Shown piece after piece: positions 32,312-40,043 of a DNA stretch of 42,870 nucleotides. The stretch's first letter is position 1. Each line of letters starts with the position of its first letter. Origin of the DNA: an uncultured Oscillospiraceae bacterium (GTDB lineage: Bacteria; Bacillota; Clostridia; Oscillospirales; Oscillospiraceae). A program made the translations under genes and the position numbers. The notes below the pieces were generated by a model. It searched no databases. It was given only the letters and a program-made list of their open reading frames with translations, and was not told the DNA's origin. The DNA lies in the NCBI GenBank assembly GCA_934573735.1, contig CAKTMC010000017.1, forward strand, positions 1 through 42,870, given 5' to 3'.

Positions 32312-32929
32312 ATGACAGAGTACGAAAAATTGACAGATACAGAGCTGCAAAAGCTCGTAATGGCCGAGGATCGCGGCGCGGAGGAAGCGCTTGCGGGCAG
32401 ATATATGCAGCTCGTCCGCCGCTGTGCGCGTCCGCTCTTTCTTGCCGGGGGCGACAGTGAGGATCTTATCCAGGAGGGCACCTTCGGGCTGTTGTCCGCT
32501 ATCCGCAGCTTTGACCCTGATTGCGGCGTGAGCTTCAGAGCCTTCGCTGAGCACTGTGTCAGAAAACGTCTTTTGTCAGCCGTCAAATCCGCATCGCGTT
32601 TGAAGCATTTCCCGCTCAATGATGGAATTTCTCTTGATATTCTCTCCGAGAATTCCAGCAAAAACTTATCGGCGCTTCCCCAGAGCTTTCGGCGCTCGCC
32701 GGAGGATCAGGTTCTGGCCAGAGAGAGCAAGGAAGAACTTTATACAGCCTTTGCAGAGCAGTTATCGAAGATGGAGAGACGAGTTCTCTCGTTATATCTC
32801 GAGGGTTTATCCTATAAGGATATCGGGCAGCGTCTCGGAAAAGAGCCGAAGTCCGTCGATAACGCTGTTCAGAGGATTAGGCGCAAGCTGGCGCGGAGCT
32901 TTACTTTAGGCGATATCAGCATAAGCTGA
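32312..32929 (+). CDS. sigH: RNA polymerase sigma factor SigH (Spo0H-like)
   Basis: A 205-residue sigma factor close in length and sequence pattern to Bacillus SigH, which starts the sporulation programme. Region 2: GGDSEDLIQEGTFGLLSAIRSFDPDCGVSFRAFAEHCVRKRLLSAVKSASRLKHFPLN. Region 4: LSKMERRVLSLYLEGLSYKDIGQRLGKEPKSVDNAVQRIRRKLA, including the SVDNAxQRxRRKL helix characteristic of this group. The ribosome-binding site is weak, which may limit its translation. It has its own sigma-A-type promoter. The presence of spoIVA and cwlD nearby fits a spore-forming host. Confidence 0.9.
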   Translation: MTEYEKLTDTELQKLVMAEDRGAEEALAGRYMQLVRRCARPLFLAGGDSEDLIQEGTFGLLSAIRSFDPDCGVSFRAFAEHCVRKRLLSAVKSASRLKHFPLNDGISLDILSENSSKNLSALPQSFRRSPEDQVLARESKEELYTAFAEQLSKMERRVLSLYLEGLSYKDIGQRLGKEPKSVDNAVQRIRRKLARSFTLGDISIS

Positions 32930-32977
32930 CCGCAAATACAAGCCGATAGGCACATTTATCAAAAGAGAGGATTCAAG

Positions 32978-33256
32978 ATGTACGAAGACAAGACCTTAGT
33001 TTGCAAAGAGTGTGGCAATGAGTTCGTTTTCACCGCCGGTGAGCAGGAGTTCTATGCAGAGCGCGGCTTCCAGAACGAGCCCCAGCGCTGCAAGGCTTGC
33101 CGTGATGCGCGCAAGAACGCTGCCCGTGGTCCCCGTGAGTTCTTCACTGCTACCTGCGCAGCCTGCGGCGGCGAGGCAAAGGTTCCGTTCGAGCCCAAGT
33201 CCGATCGTCCCGTTTACTGCAGCGAGTGCTTCGCAAAGATGAAGGAGCAGGGCTGA
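32978..33256 (+). CDS. Double zinc-ribbon small protein
   Basis: A 92-residue protein with two zinc ribbons. The first is LVCKECGNEFVFTAGEQEFYAERGF-QNEPQRCKACR (CxxC...CxxC); the second is TCAACGGEAKVPFEPKSDRPVYCSECF. The family is common in clostridia and Chloroflexi, usually annotated only as zinc-ribbon protein. Possible roles are RNA or ribosome binding, but none is established. AGAGAGG precedes the ATG and a terminator follows, so it may be read from the sigH transcript or a nearby promoter. Confidence 0.82.
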   Translation: MYEDKTLVCKECGNEFVFTAGEQEFYAERGFQNEPQRCKACRDARKNAARGPREFFTATCAACGGEAKVPFEPKSDRPVYCSECFAKMKEQG

Positions 33257-33272
33257 TTTTACTGCCTGACAT

Positions 33273-33305
33273 AGGATTGGGACGTTTCTGCGTCCCAATC
33301 CTTTC
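33273..33305 (+). terminator. Terminator after the zinc-ribbon gene
   Basis: Stem AGGATTGGGACG / CGTCCCAATCCT with a TTTCTG loop (33273-33302), followed by TTCG. The T-run is short. Confidence 0.75.
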
Positions 33306-33332
33306 GTAGTTTTTATCAGAAAGGTGAAAATA

Positions 33333-33533
33333 ATGGAAATCACAAGAGAAACCATGCTGTCCGAGATCCTTGAGAACTGCCCCGAGGCAATGCCCGCTTT
33401 TCAGGCGATAGGCATGCACTGCATGGGCTGTGCCCTTGCCAGCGGTGAGAACCTTGAGCAGGCCTGCGCCGCTCACGGTGTTGACCCTGACGAGTTCATC
33501 GAGGGACTGAAGAACTATCTGGCCACTCTCTGA
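33333..33533 (+). CDS. DUF1858 small protein
   Basis: A 66-residue soluble protein of the DUF1858 (ScdA N-terminal-like) type: ITRETMLSEILENCPEAMPAFQAIGMHCMGCALASGENLEQACAAHGVDPDEFIEGL. The conserved HCMGC centre, near the end of the first helix bundle, is typical and may bind a metal or act in redox. The ATG at 33333 is preceded by AAAGGTG. Its terminator has been split and duplicated by a family A repeat. Confidence 0.88.
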   Translation: MEITRETMLSEILENCPEAMPAFQAIGMHCMGCALASGENLEQACAAHGVDPDEFIEGLKNYLATL

Positions 33534-33554
33534 GCTTAGAAGTTCATAAGGATA

Positions 33555-33575
33555 AAGCCGGTGCAGCACCGGCTT
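33555..33575 (+). terminator. Inner terminator stem-loop of the DUF1858 gene
   Basis: AAGCCGGT-GCAGC-ACCGGCTT, a perfect stem starting 22 nt beyond the stop codon. It runs straight into a family A repeat and has no T-tract of its own. A near-identical 21-bp copy with a T-tract is at 33737-33757. Confidence 0.75.
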
Positions 33576-33736
33576 CCAAGGCGTCGACAAAGTTCGACGC
33601 CTTGAAAACTTATTCAGGAGTATTCAAAACACTCCTGAATAAGCTCGGATTGAACGCAGAAAGGGGACTCCCATCCCCTCTCTGCACTCTCCCCATGCAA
33701 TTCTATGCATTGCCGACGGCTTTGTCTACAGGCTGA
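33576..33736 (-). repeat. Family A multi-hairpin repeat, copy 3 (inverted)
   Basis: A 161-bp full-length copy in reverse orientation: it begins with hairpin 4 (CCAAGGCGTCGAC...) and ends with GTCTACAGGCTG. It is flanked by duplicate stem-loops at 33555-33575 and 33737-33757. Hairpin 4 has the same loop orientation, relative to the element, as copy 2. Confidence 0.85.
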
Positions 33737-33770
33737 AAGCCGGCGCAGCATCGGCTTTTATTATATTTTA
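33737..33770 (+). terminator. Outer terminator copy with T-tract
   Basis: AAGCCGGC-GCAGC-ATCGGCTT (two differences from 33555-33575), followed by TTATTATATTTTATATTTT. This is probably the working terminator for the DUF1858 gene. Confidence 0.75.
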
Positions 33771-33804
33771 TATTTTGACGCTGATTACAGCACGGAGCGG
33801 AGCA

Positions 33805-34485
33805 ATGAGCAAAAGACTTGAGGCGATAATGGCACATATACCGCCGCATAGCAGAGGTCTTGCCGACGTCGGCACAGACCACGGCTATCTCCCGGCGGCA
33901 CTGTATAAGCGGGGCTATACCGGTCGGCTTATCGCAACCGACATAAATCAGGACCCGCTCGGTAAGGCTCTGCGCACGGCGGAGAGCATAGGCGCGGAGG
34001 ATAAGATATCTCTGCGGCTTTGCGACGGGCTGGACGGAGTTTCGCCGGGCGAGGTGGATACCATCGTCATTGCCGGCATGGGCGGGGACACGATATGCGG
34101 CATACTTGACCGCGCCGAGTGGTGCATGTCGGAGGAATATACTCTTATACTCCAGCCTATGACCAAGTGCGAGATACTGCGCTACTGGCTTATATATAAC
34201 GGCTTTGAGATAATCTCGGAGGAGCTTGTCCGCGATGAGCGGCTGTATCAGATAATCACCGCGCGCTTCGGCGGCTGCGGGATATTGAACGATGCGGAGC
34301 TATATACCGGAAGCTTCGCCCTCATCGGCAAGGACCCGCTGTTTCCGGAGCTGCTTATAAAATTAAAGCGCCGCTTCAGCTCCGCCGTATCCGGTATGCA
34401 GGACAGCGGGGAGAGCGAGATATGTGCCCGGCGCAGGCTGTATGAGACGGTGCTCAGAGAGCTTGAGACGATGGAGGACATGTAG
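33805..34485 (+). CDS. trmK: tRNA (adenine-22-N1)-methyltransferase TrmK
   Basis: A 226-residue SAM-dependent methyltransferase that modifies A22 of bacterial tRNAs. The SAM-binding loop is LADVGTDHGYLPAAL, followed by IATDINQDPLGKALRTA, VDTIVIAGMGGDTICGIL, and LILQPMTKCEILRYWL. The C-terminal helices (about 165-226) match the TrmK coiled region. The ATG at 33805 has GGAG close upstream. The next gene begins 2 nt after the stop; trmK followed by a nif3-like gene is a conserved pair in Firmicutes. Confidence 0.93.
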   Translation: MSKRLEAIMAHIPPHSRGLADVGTDHGYLPAALYKRGYTGRLIATDINQDPLGKALRTAESIGAEDKISLRLCDGLDGVSPGEVDTIVIAGMGGDTICGILDRAEWCMSEEYTLILQPMTKCEILRYWLIYNGFEIISEELVRDERLYQIITARFGGCGILNDAELYTGSFALIGKDPLFPELLIKLKRRFSSAVSGMQDSGESEICARRRLYETVLRELETMEDM

Positions 34486-34487
34486 AC

Positions 34488-35255
34488 ATGACGACGACTG
34501 CTGAAATATATGAATTTATGAAGCTGCTTGCCCCGCCGGAGCTGCAAATGGACTTTGATAACGCGGGCTTTCTCGTGGGCGGGCTTGAGCGCGGCGTGAG
34601 CCGGGTGTTGCTTGCGCTGGACGCGACGAGCGAGGTCATAGCCGAGGCCGCCGACATGGGCGCGGAGCTTCTCATCACGCATCATCCTCTTATCTGGAAC
34701 GCGATGAAGCGGCTTACCGAGGCGGATTTAACTCAGCGCCGCGTGCTGCGCCTTGCCGAAAACCGCATCTCCCTCATCTCCATGCATACAAATCTTGACA
34801 TTGCCGAGGGCGGGGTAAACGACGTGCTGCTTGAGCTTTTGGGCGCGGACTTTGTTTCCGTGCTCAATGAGGACGGCTGCGGCCGTGTCGGGCTTCTGCG
34901 CGAGCCGACGGACATGGCGCATTTTCTCCCCTTCTGCAAGGCTGCGCTCCAAAGCGAGGGACTCAGATACTATGACGCGGGGCGCATGGTGAAAAAAATC
35001 GCCGTGATGGGCGGCGCGGGCGGCGGCAGCGTGGAGCGGGCGTATGCCCTCGGCTGCGACAGCTATGTGACTGCCGACATAAAATACGACCAGTTTCTCG
35101 CGGCAAGGGAGCTTGGAATAAACTTAATAGACGGAGACCATTTCTGCACCGAAAACCCGGTCATTCCCGCCCTCTGCGAGAGGCTGCGCCTCGCCTTCCC
35201 CGGCGTGGAGTTCTATGTCTCGCGGGTACACGGGCAGACCGCGCGCTTTGCGTGA
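34488..35255 (+). CDS. Nif3-like dinuclear metal-centre hexameric protein
   Basis: A 255-residue NIF3/YbgI/YqfO protein. Metal ligands are visible in LLITHHPLIW (two His), SMHTNLDIAEGGVNDVL, and LIDGDHFCTENPVIP near the C-terminus. It lacks the PII-like insert found in the longer YqfO proteins. The family may act as a GTP cyclohydrolase I type 2-like hydrolase but its physiological role is open. It is coupled to trmK. Confidence 0.9.
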   Translation: MTTTAEIYEFMKLLAPPELQMDFDNAGFLVGGLERGVSRVLLALDATSEVIAEAADMGAELLITHHPLIWNAMKRLTEADLTQRRVLRLAENRISLISMHTNLDIAEGGVNDVLLELLGADFVSVLNEDGCGRVGLLREPTDMAHFLPFCKAALQSEGLRYYDAGRMVKKIAVMGGAGGGSVERAYALGCDSYVTADIKYDQFLAARELGINLIDGDHFCTENPVIPALCERLRLAFPGVEFYVSRVHGQTARFA

Positions 35256-35264
35256 CATGCCGTC

Positions 35265-35291
35265 ATAAAAAACTGCCTTCACTCATAAACT
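35265..35291 (+). promoter_or_regulatory. Sigma-E-type sporulation promoter of spoIVA
   Basis: ATA (35265-35267), 16 bp, CATAAACT (35284-35291). This fits the mother-cell sigma-E pattern ATA-16-CATAcAnT and lies 35 bp upstream of the spoIVA start. Confidence 0.6.
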
Positions 35292-35325
35292 CGTACAAAC
35301 GAGAACATGAGCGGAGGCTTTTTAT

Positions 35326-36801
35326 ATGATCGACACGAAAATCTACCGGGATATCGCCTCAAGAACCGACGGGGCCTTCATGCTTGGCGTTGTGGGGCCG
35401 GTGCGGACGGGGAAATCGACCTTCATCAAGCGATTTATGGAGACTATGGTCATTCCGCGGATAGACAATACATATACGAGGGAGCGTGCGCGCGATGAGC
35501 TTCCGCAGAGCGGCTCGGGCAGGACGATAATGACCGCCGAGCCGAAGTTCATCCCTGAGGAGGCAGTGCGCCTTGAGCTTGACGGCGCCTCGCTCTCGGT
35601 GCGACTTGTAGACTGCGTGGGCTACATGGTCGAGGGCGCGGCGGGGCAGTTTGAAAACGGCGTGGAGCGCCTTGTCGCTACCCCGTGGTTTGAGCATGAG
35701 GTGAGCATGAGCGTCGCCGCCGAGGAGGGGACGCGCCGCGTGATAGAGGAGCATTCGAGCATCGGCATCGTCGTCACGACTGACGGGAGCATCTGCGGCA
35801 TCGAGCGGGAAAAATACGTCGAGCCGGAGGCACGGGTCATTCGGGAGCTCAAAAAAATCAACAAGCCCTTTATAGTCCTTCTCAACAGCGCCTATCCAGA
35901 CTCCGAGGCGGCGCGCTCGGCTGCCGAGGAGATAGAGCGCGGCTTCGGCGTGAGCTGTCTGCGCGTAAACTGCCAGAGCATGGACGAAAGCGATATAAGC
36001 CGCATCATGCGCAGTGTCCTTGAGGAGTTCCCGCTCAGATCCATCGGCTTCTTCCTGCCGGATTGGCTTGAGGCGCTGGAGTGCGACAACGAGCTCAAAT
36101 CCGCGCTCTATGCCGAGATAAGGCAGCGCTGCGCCGAGATAGGCAGCATACGCGAGGCGGCGGAGGCGATAAAGACGCTTGAGGAGCTTGAGTGCATCAG
36201 CAGTGCCGAGCTGCGCGAGACGGAGCTTGGCTGCGGCGCGGTGAAGGCGGTATTGTCCATGCCGAGGGCGCTATTTTACCAAATGGTCAGCGCCGAGGCG
36301 GGGCTTAGCGTCACGAGCGACGGTGAAATGATAAAAATGCTCACGGAGCTGTCCGCCGTCAAGCGCGACTATGACTGTATAAGCGCGGCACTTGAGGCGG
36401 TGCGAAGCAGCGGCTACGGCGTGGTCAGACCGGAGAGCGGACAGATGCAGCTTGACGAGCCGCAGATAGTGCGTCAGGGCGGGAAATATACCGTGAAGCT
36501 CAGAGCGCGGGCGCCGGTCATTCATATGCTCATGACCGAGGTGGAAACGGAGGTCAGCCCCGCCATCGGCGGCGAAAGCGCCTCGGAGGAGATAATAAGC
36601 TTTCTTCTTCAGGGCTTTGAGGGGGATGTCAAGCGCATATGGCAGTCAAATATCTTCGGCAAGCCCCTTGAGCTTATCGCCGAGGAGGGACTAAACGCCA
36701 AAATCGAGGCTCTGCCCGAGAGCGCAAGGGCAAAGCTCTGCCAGACGATGCAGCGCATGATCAACGAGGGCAGCGGGGGACTCATATGCATACTGCTGTA
36801 G
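35326..36801 (+). CDS. spoIVA: Stage IV sporulation protein A (coat morphogenetic ATPase)
   Basis: A 491-residue protein, almost the exact length of Bacillus SpoIVA, which polymerises around the forespore using ATP and forms the basement layer of the coat. Walker A GVVGPVRTGKSTFIKRF (about 21-37), then IDNTYTRERARDELPQSGSGRTIMTAEPKFIPEEAV, VDCVGYMVEGA and VVTTDGSICGIERE, all characteristic of the family. The C-terminus MINEGSGGLICILL matches the membrane-surface anchoring tail that binds SpoVM. It is preceded by a sigma-E-like promoter and the RBS GCGGAGGC. Expression in the mother cell is expected. Confidence 0.97.
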   Translation: MIDTKIYRDIASRTDGAFMLGVVGPVRTGKSTFIKRFMETMVIPRIDNTYTRERARDELPQSGSGRTIMTAEPKFIPEEAVRLELDGASLSVRLVDCVGYMVEGAAGQFENGVERLVATPWFEHEVSMSVAAEEGTRRVIEEHSSIGIVVTTDGSICGIEREKYVEPEARVIRELKKINKPFIVLLNSAYPDSEAARSAAEEIERGFGVSCLRVNCQSMDESDISRIMRSVLEEFPLRSIGFFLPDWLEALECDNELKSALYAEIRQRCAEIGSIREAAEAIKTLEELECISSAELRETELGCGAVKAVLSMPRALFYQMVSAEAGLSVTSDGEMIKMLTELSAVKRDYDCISAALEAVRSSGYGVVRPESGQMQLDEPQIVRQGGKYTVKLRARAPVIHMLMTEVETEVSPAIGGESASEEIISFLLQGFEGDVKRIWQSNIFGKPLELIAEEGLNAKIEALPESARAKLCQTMQRMINEGSGGLICILL

Positions 36802-36818
36802 CTCGGCCGTGCGGCGTA

Positions 36819-36847
36819 TTGACTTGACAGGCGCTAAACTATATAAT
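36819..36847 (+). promoter_or_regulatory. Putative promoter of cwlD
   Basis: TTGACT (36819-36824), 17-bp spacer, TATAAT (36842-36847). It resembles sigma-A; no clear sigma-E or sigma-G match was seen. Confidence 0.55.
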
Positions 36848-36866
36848 ATCAGAGGTAGGATAAACG

Positions 36867-37577
36867 GTGCAAAGGCTCATAAAATTAAACCGCTATACCG
36901 CGGCGCTTGCACTGCTGCTCGCCGCGACGCTCGCCCTCGGGCTTACTCTTGCGCTCTGCGCTCCGCGTGCCTTCCCGGTCTCGGCGAAAAGGGTCTATAC
37001 CCTTGTCATTGACCCGGGACATGGCGGGATAGACGGCGGCGCGGTTTCGGCGGAGGGAGTGCGGGAGAGCGATATTAACCTTGCCGTAGCGCAGCGCCTG
37101 AACGCGCTTGCGGGGCTTTTCGGCGTGGATAGCTGCCTGACGCGCAGCGACAAGGGCGAGACTCCGGGCAATGCGCGTGATTACAGCGAGCACGCCGAGC
37201 TTGTGCGCCGCGTCGAGGAGATAAACTCCGTGCCCGACGGCGTGCTTATAAGCATACATCAAAACTGCTACCCGAGCCCGCAGCCGAGCGGGGCGCAGGT
37301 GCTGTATTCGGCATATCCCGGCAGTGAGCGCTTCGGCAAGCTGTGCCACGCAAATCTTGTCTCCTGCCTTGAGCCGGAAAATCGCCGCGTGGCGGAGCCT
37401 GCGCCGAAAAAGCTGTATATAACCGCAAACGTGAAATGCCCCGCGATACTTGCCGAGTGCGGCTTTATGTCAAATCCCGGCGACGTGGAGCGGCTGTGCG
37501 ATGCGGAGTATCAGACCGCCCTTGCGGCGGTGCTGCTTGCCTCGTACCTGCAATATATATCGGGCTACAGAGCATGA
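36867..37577 (+). CDS. cwlD: Spore-cortex N-acetylmuramoyl-L-alanine amidase CwlD
   Basis: A 236-residue Amidase_3 protein, matching the length of Bacillus CwlD, which makes muramic-delta-lactam in the spore cortex with PdaA. An N-terminal signal anchor (about 11-33) precedes the catalytic domain. Zinc ligands are at H52 in VIDPGHGGIDGG, E in VRESDINLAVA, and H in LISIHQNCYPS; the catalytic E is in AILAECGFMSNPGD. The start is a GTG at 36867 with AGGATAAAC upstream. The distance to spoIVA (65 bp) includes a promoter-like sequence. Confidence 0.9.
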   Translation: MQRLIKLNRYTAALALLLAATLALGLTLALCAPRAFPVSAKRVYTLVIDPGHGGIDGGAVSAEGVRESDINLAVAQRLNALAGLFGVDSCLTRSDKGETPGNARDYSEHAELVRRVEEINSVPDGVLISIHQNCYPSPQPSGAQVLYSAYPGSERFGKLCHANLVSCLEPENRRVAEPAPKKLYITANVKCPAILAECGFMSNPGDVERLCDAEYQTALAAVLLASYLQYISGYRA

Positions 37578-37602
37578 AATAAAAAATAAGAGGAATAATG
37601 CC

Positions 37603-38979
37603 ATGGCAACAAAACAAAAGACGGTTTACTGCTGCACGGAATGTGGATTTGAAACATCAAACTGGGCAGGGCGCTGCCCTGCCTGCGGTCAGTGGAACAC
37701 TCTGCGCGAAATGCACCTTGATACCCGCCCCGGAAAGCAGAGCTACCGCGCCTCCCGCGAGGTGAAAAAGCCGCGCCCGATATCGGAGCTGGACAGCAGC
37801 GAGGAGATACGCTTCGGCACCGGCATAACCGAGTTTGACCGTGTGCTCGGCGGCGGCGCCGTCGTGGGCTCGCTGATTTTGGTCGGCGGCGCTCCCGGCA
37901 TCGGCAAGTCCACGCTGCTGCTGCAAATGTGCGGCTCCATGGGCGAGGATAAGAAGATACTCTATGTCACGGGTGAGGAGAGCGAGCGCCAGCTCAAGCT
38001 CCGCGCGACCCGGCTCGGCGTCGAGGGCGGGGAGGTCTATGTTCTTGCCGAGACGGATCTTGACAGCATAATCTCCGCCGCCGAGGAGCTTGACCCCGAT
38101 ATAATCATTATCGACTCCATTCAGACGGTGTCCGACGCGGGCGTGGCCTCCGCTCCGGGCAGCATATCGCAGGTGCGCGAGTGTACGATGCGTATTATGC
38201 GTGTGACGAAGGAAAAGGGCTACACGGTTTTCGTGGTCGGTCATATAAATAAGGAGGGCAGCATAGCGGGACCCAAGGTACTCGAGCATATGGTTGACTG
38301 CGTGTTGTATTTTGAGGGCGAGCAGAACACCAGCTTCCGCATACTGCGCGGCGCGAAAAACCGCTTCGGCTCGACAAATGAGATAGGTGTTTTCGAGATG
38401 GCGGACAGCGGGCTGCGCTGTGTTGAAAATCCCTCGGAGATGCTGCTTTCGGGCAGACCGGAGAACAGCCCCGGCACCTGTGTCGCCTGCGTCATGGAGG
38501 GTACGCGCCCGATAATGGCGGAGGTGCAGGCGCTGGTTACGCCCTCGAATTATAACGCCTCTCGCCGCAGTAACGGCATAGACTATAACCGCAGCGCAAT
38601 GCTTCTCGCCGTGCTCGAAAAGCGCGGCGGCATGAACGTGACAAGCTGTGACGCTTATATAAACGTCATCGGCGGTCTGTCGCTGGACGAGCCGGCGGCG
38701 GATTTGGCTACGATACTTGCCATAGCCTCAAGCTATCTTGACAGACCCCTCGGCACTGACCTTGCCGCCGTGGGCGAGGTGGGGCTTTCGGGCGAGATAC
38801 GCAGCGTGAGCTCGATAAATCAGCGCCTTTCGGAGATCTCGCGCCTCGGCTTCAAGCGCTGTATCATCCCAGCCCATGTGCGCGACGATATCCGCCGTCC
38901 GGAGGGCTTGCGGCTTATCAGCGTAAAGAATATCGGCGAGGCGGTTGCGGCAGTGCTCGGCCGTGAGCGGGATAAGTGA
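37603..38979 (+). CDS. radA: DNA repair protein RadA (Sms)
   Basis: A 458-residue protein, identical in length to Bacillus RadA, a RecA-like helicase that extends recombination intermediates. Residues 11-28 hold the four-cysteine zinc finger (CTECGFETSNWAGRCPACG); Walker A GGAPGIGKST lies near 95-104; the KNRFG motif follows at about 250; and the C-terminal Lon-protease-like domain (about 280-458) includes VGEVGLSGEIRSV and GFKRCIIP. GAGGA precedes the ATG. The stop codon overlaps the start of the next gene. Confidence 0.96.
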   Translation: MATKQKTVYCCTECGFETSNWAGRCPACGQWNTLREMHLDTRPGKQSYRASREVKKPRPISELDSSEEIRFGTGITEFDRVLGGGAVVGSLILVGGAPGIGKSTLLLQMCGSMGEDKKILYVTGEESERQLKLRATRLGVEGGEVYVLAETDLDSIISAAEELDPDIIIIDSIQTVSDAGVASAPGSISQVRECTMRIMRVTKEKGYTVFVVGHINKEGSIAGPKVLEHMVDCVLYFEGEQNTSFRILRGAKNRFGSTNEIGVFEMADSGLRCVENPSEMLLSGRPENSPGTCVACVMEGTRPIMAEVQALVTPSNYNASRRSNGIDYNRSAMLLAVLEKRGGMNVTSCDAYINVIGGLSLDEPAADLATILAIASSYLDRPLGTDLAAVGEVGLSGEIRSVSSINQRLSEISRLGFKRCIIPAHVRDDIRRPEGLRLISVKNIGEAVAAVLGRERDK

Positions 38980-39689
38980 TGGGCGTTGCCGTGCTTGGGC
39001 GGCGCTATGCGGAGCTATTGGATGCGCCGCTGCGCGCTCTCGGACTGAAAACGATATATCTCCCCGATAACCCGGATGTCGCGCCGGGGCTTGCGGGGCA
39101 TACTGACCTCTCGCTTTTCAAGGCGGGTCGGGAGCTTATATTAGCGCCGTATCTCATCGGCAGTGAGACTGCTGCGGAGCTTGCGGCGCTCGGCTATGAG
39201 CTTTGCTTTGCGGATATAGCGCAGGGAGCGGAGTATCCGGAGGACTGCGGGCTCAATGCCTGCGCCGTCGGTGATAGGCTCATGTGCCGTGAGGATATAA
39301 CGGCAGGGGAGATACTGCGCCGCTTCCCGCAGGAAAAGCGCGTGAGGTTTAAGCAGGGCTATGCAAGATGCTGCATATGCGCCGTGGATGATAGCTCGAT
39401 AATCACGGCGGATCTCGGCATCGCCGCCGCTGCGGAGCGGGCGGGGCTTTCGGTTTTGCGTATCGCGGCTGGTGGCTTTGAGCTTCCGGGCTATGAATAC
39501 GGCTTCATAGGCGGCGCAAGCTTTAAGCCGGAGCGGGATAAGCTTGTGTTCACCGGCGAGATAAACGAGCATCCGGATAAGCTGCGGATAGAGTCCTTTA
39601 TCCGTGAACGCAAAATAGAGCTGGTTTACATAACAAGAGATAAGGCGATAGATATCGGCGGCGCCGTGATTTTGCAGGATATATTATGA
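38979..39689 (+). CDS. GME-fold-like protein (DUF6873 type), function unknown
   Basis: A 236-residue soluble protein with the impression of a guanidino-modifying-enzyme-type fold: an early IYLPDNPDVAPGLAGHTDLSLFKAGRELILAP (H-x-D), then a repeat pattern of internal strands: RVRFKQGYARCCICAVDDSSIITADLGIA, LRIAAGGFELPGYEYGFIGGASF, and IELVYITRDKAIDIGGAVILQDIL. I recall similar clostridial proteins grouped as DUF6873, but this is by memory and not searched. The ATG overlaps the radA stop (TGATG), so the two are co-translated. A strong terminator follows. Confidence 0.6.
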   Translation: MGVAVLGRRYAELLDAPLRALGLKTIYLPDNPDVAPGLAGHTDLSLFKAGRELILAPYLIGSETAAELAALGYELCFADIAQGAEYPEDCGLNACAVGDRLMCREDITAGEILRRFPQEKRVRFKQGYARCCICAVDDSSIITADLGIAAAAERAGLSVLRIAAGGFELPGYEYGFIGGASFKPERDKLVFTGEINEHPDKLRIESFIRERKIELVYITRDKAIDIGGAVILQDIL

Positions 39690-39696
39690 TTATTTG

Positions 39697-39725
39697 AAAA
39701 GCTTCCCAAGCCGGGAAGCTTTTCT
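39697..39725 (+). terminator. Terminator of the radA-GME-like operon
   Basis: Perfect stem AAAAGCTTCCC / GGGAAGCTTTT with an AAGCC loop, 8 nt after the stop codon. Confidence 0.9.
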
Positions 39726-39844
39726 GCGTGTATATGTATATTCATGCCATGTATGGCGCTGCACCATTTATCTGCTCTATTTTCATCCGGAATTTTTTGA
39801 TTAGGCCCTAAAGCCTGCTTTCAGACGAGCTTTTTGCAGAGCCT
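39726..39844. other. Intergenic DNA with no recognisable feature
   Basis: 119 bp between the radA-operon terminator and the left copy of the duplicated terminator at 39851-39878. No gene, promoter or repeat was recognised. Confidence 0.6.
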
Positions 39845-39878
39845 AAAAAAATACAGGACGCAAAAATGCATCCTGTAT
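39845..39878 (-). terminator. Outer terminator copy for the 52-residue protein gene
   Basis: Stem ATACAGGACGCA / TGCATCCTGTAT (39851-39878, one mismatch) with an AAAA loop. On the minus strand it ends in a T7 run (AAAAAAA at 39845-39851 on the plus strand). A near-identical copy lies at 40003-40030. Confidence 0.8.
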
Positions 39879-39880
39879 TG

Positions 39881-40002
39881 AGCCTATAGACAAAGCTGTC
39901 GGCAATGTATAGAATTGCATGGGAAGAGTGCAGAGAGGGGACGGGAGTCTCCTTTCTGCGTTCAATTCGAGCTTATTCGGGAGTATTTTTTAATACTCCT
40001 GA
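39881..40002 (+). repeat. Family A multi-hairpin repeat, copy 4 (truncated)
   Basis: A 122-bp copy starting AGCCTATAGACAAAGCTG and carrying hairpins 1 to 3, with hairpin 4 missing. It ends in CTCCTGA directly against the right stem-loop. It lies between 28-bp stem-loop copies with a single difference (39851-39878, 40003-40030). Confidence 0.85.
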
Positions 40003-40034
40003 ATACAGGATGCAAAAATGCATCCTGTATTTTT
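40003..40034 (+). terminator. Right copy of the duplicated terminator
   Basis: Stem ATACAGGATGCA / TGCATCCTGTAT with an AAAA loop, followed on the plus strand by TTTT. The original bidirectional terminator thus kept its A-tract on the left copy and its T-tract on the right copy. Confidence 0.75.
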
Positions 40035-40043
40035 AGCTATAAA

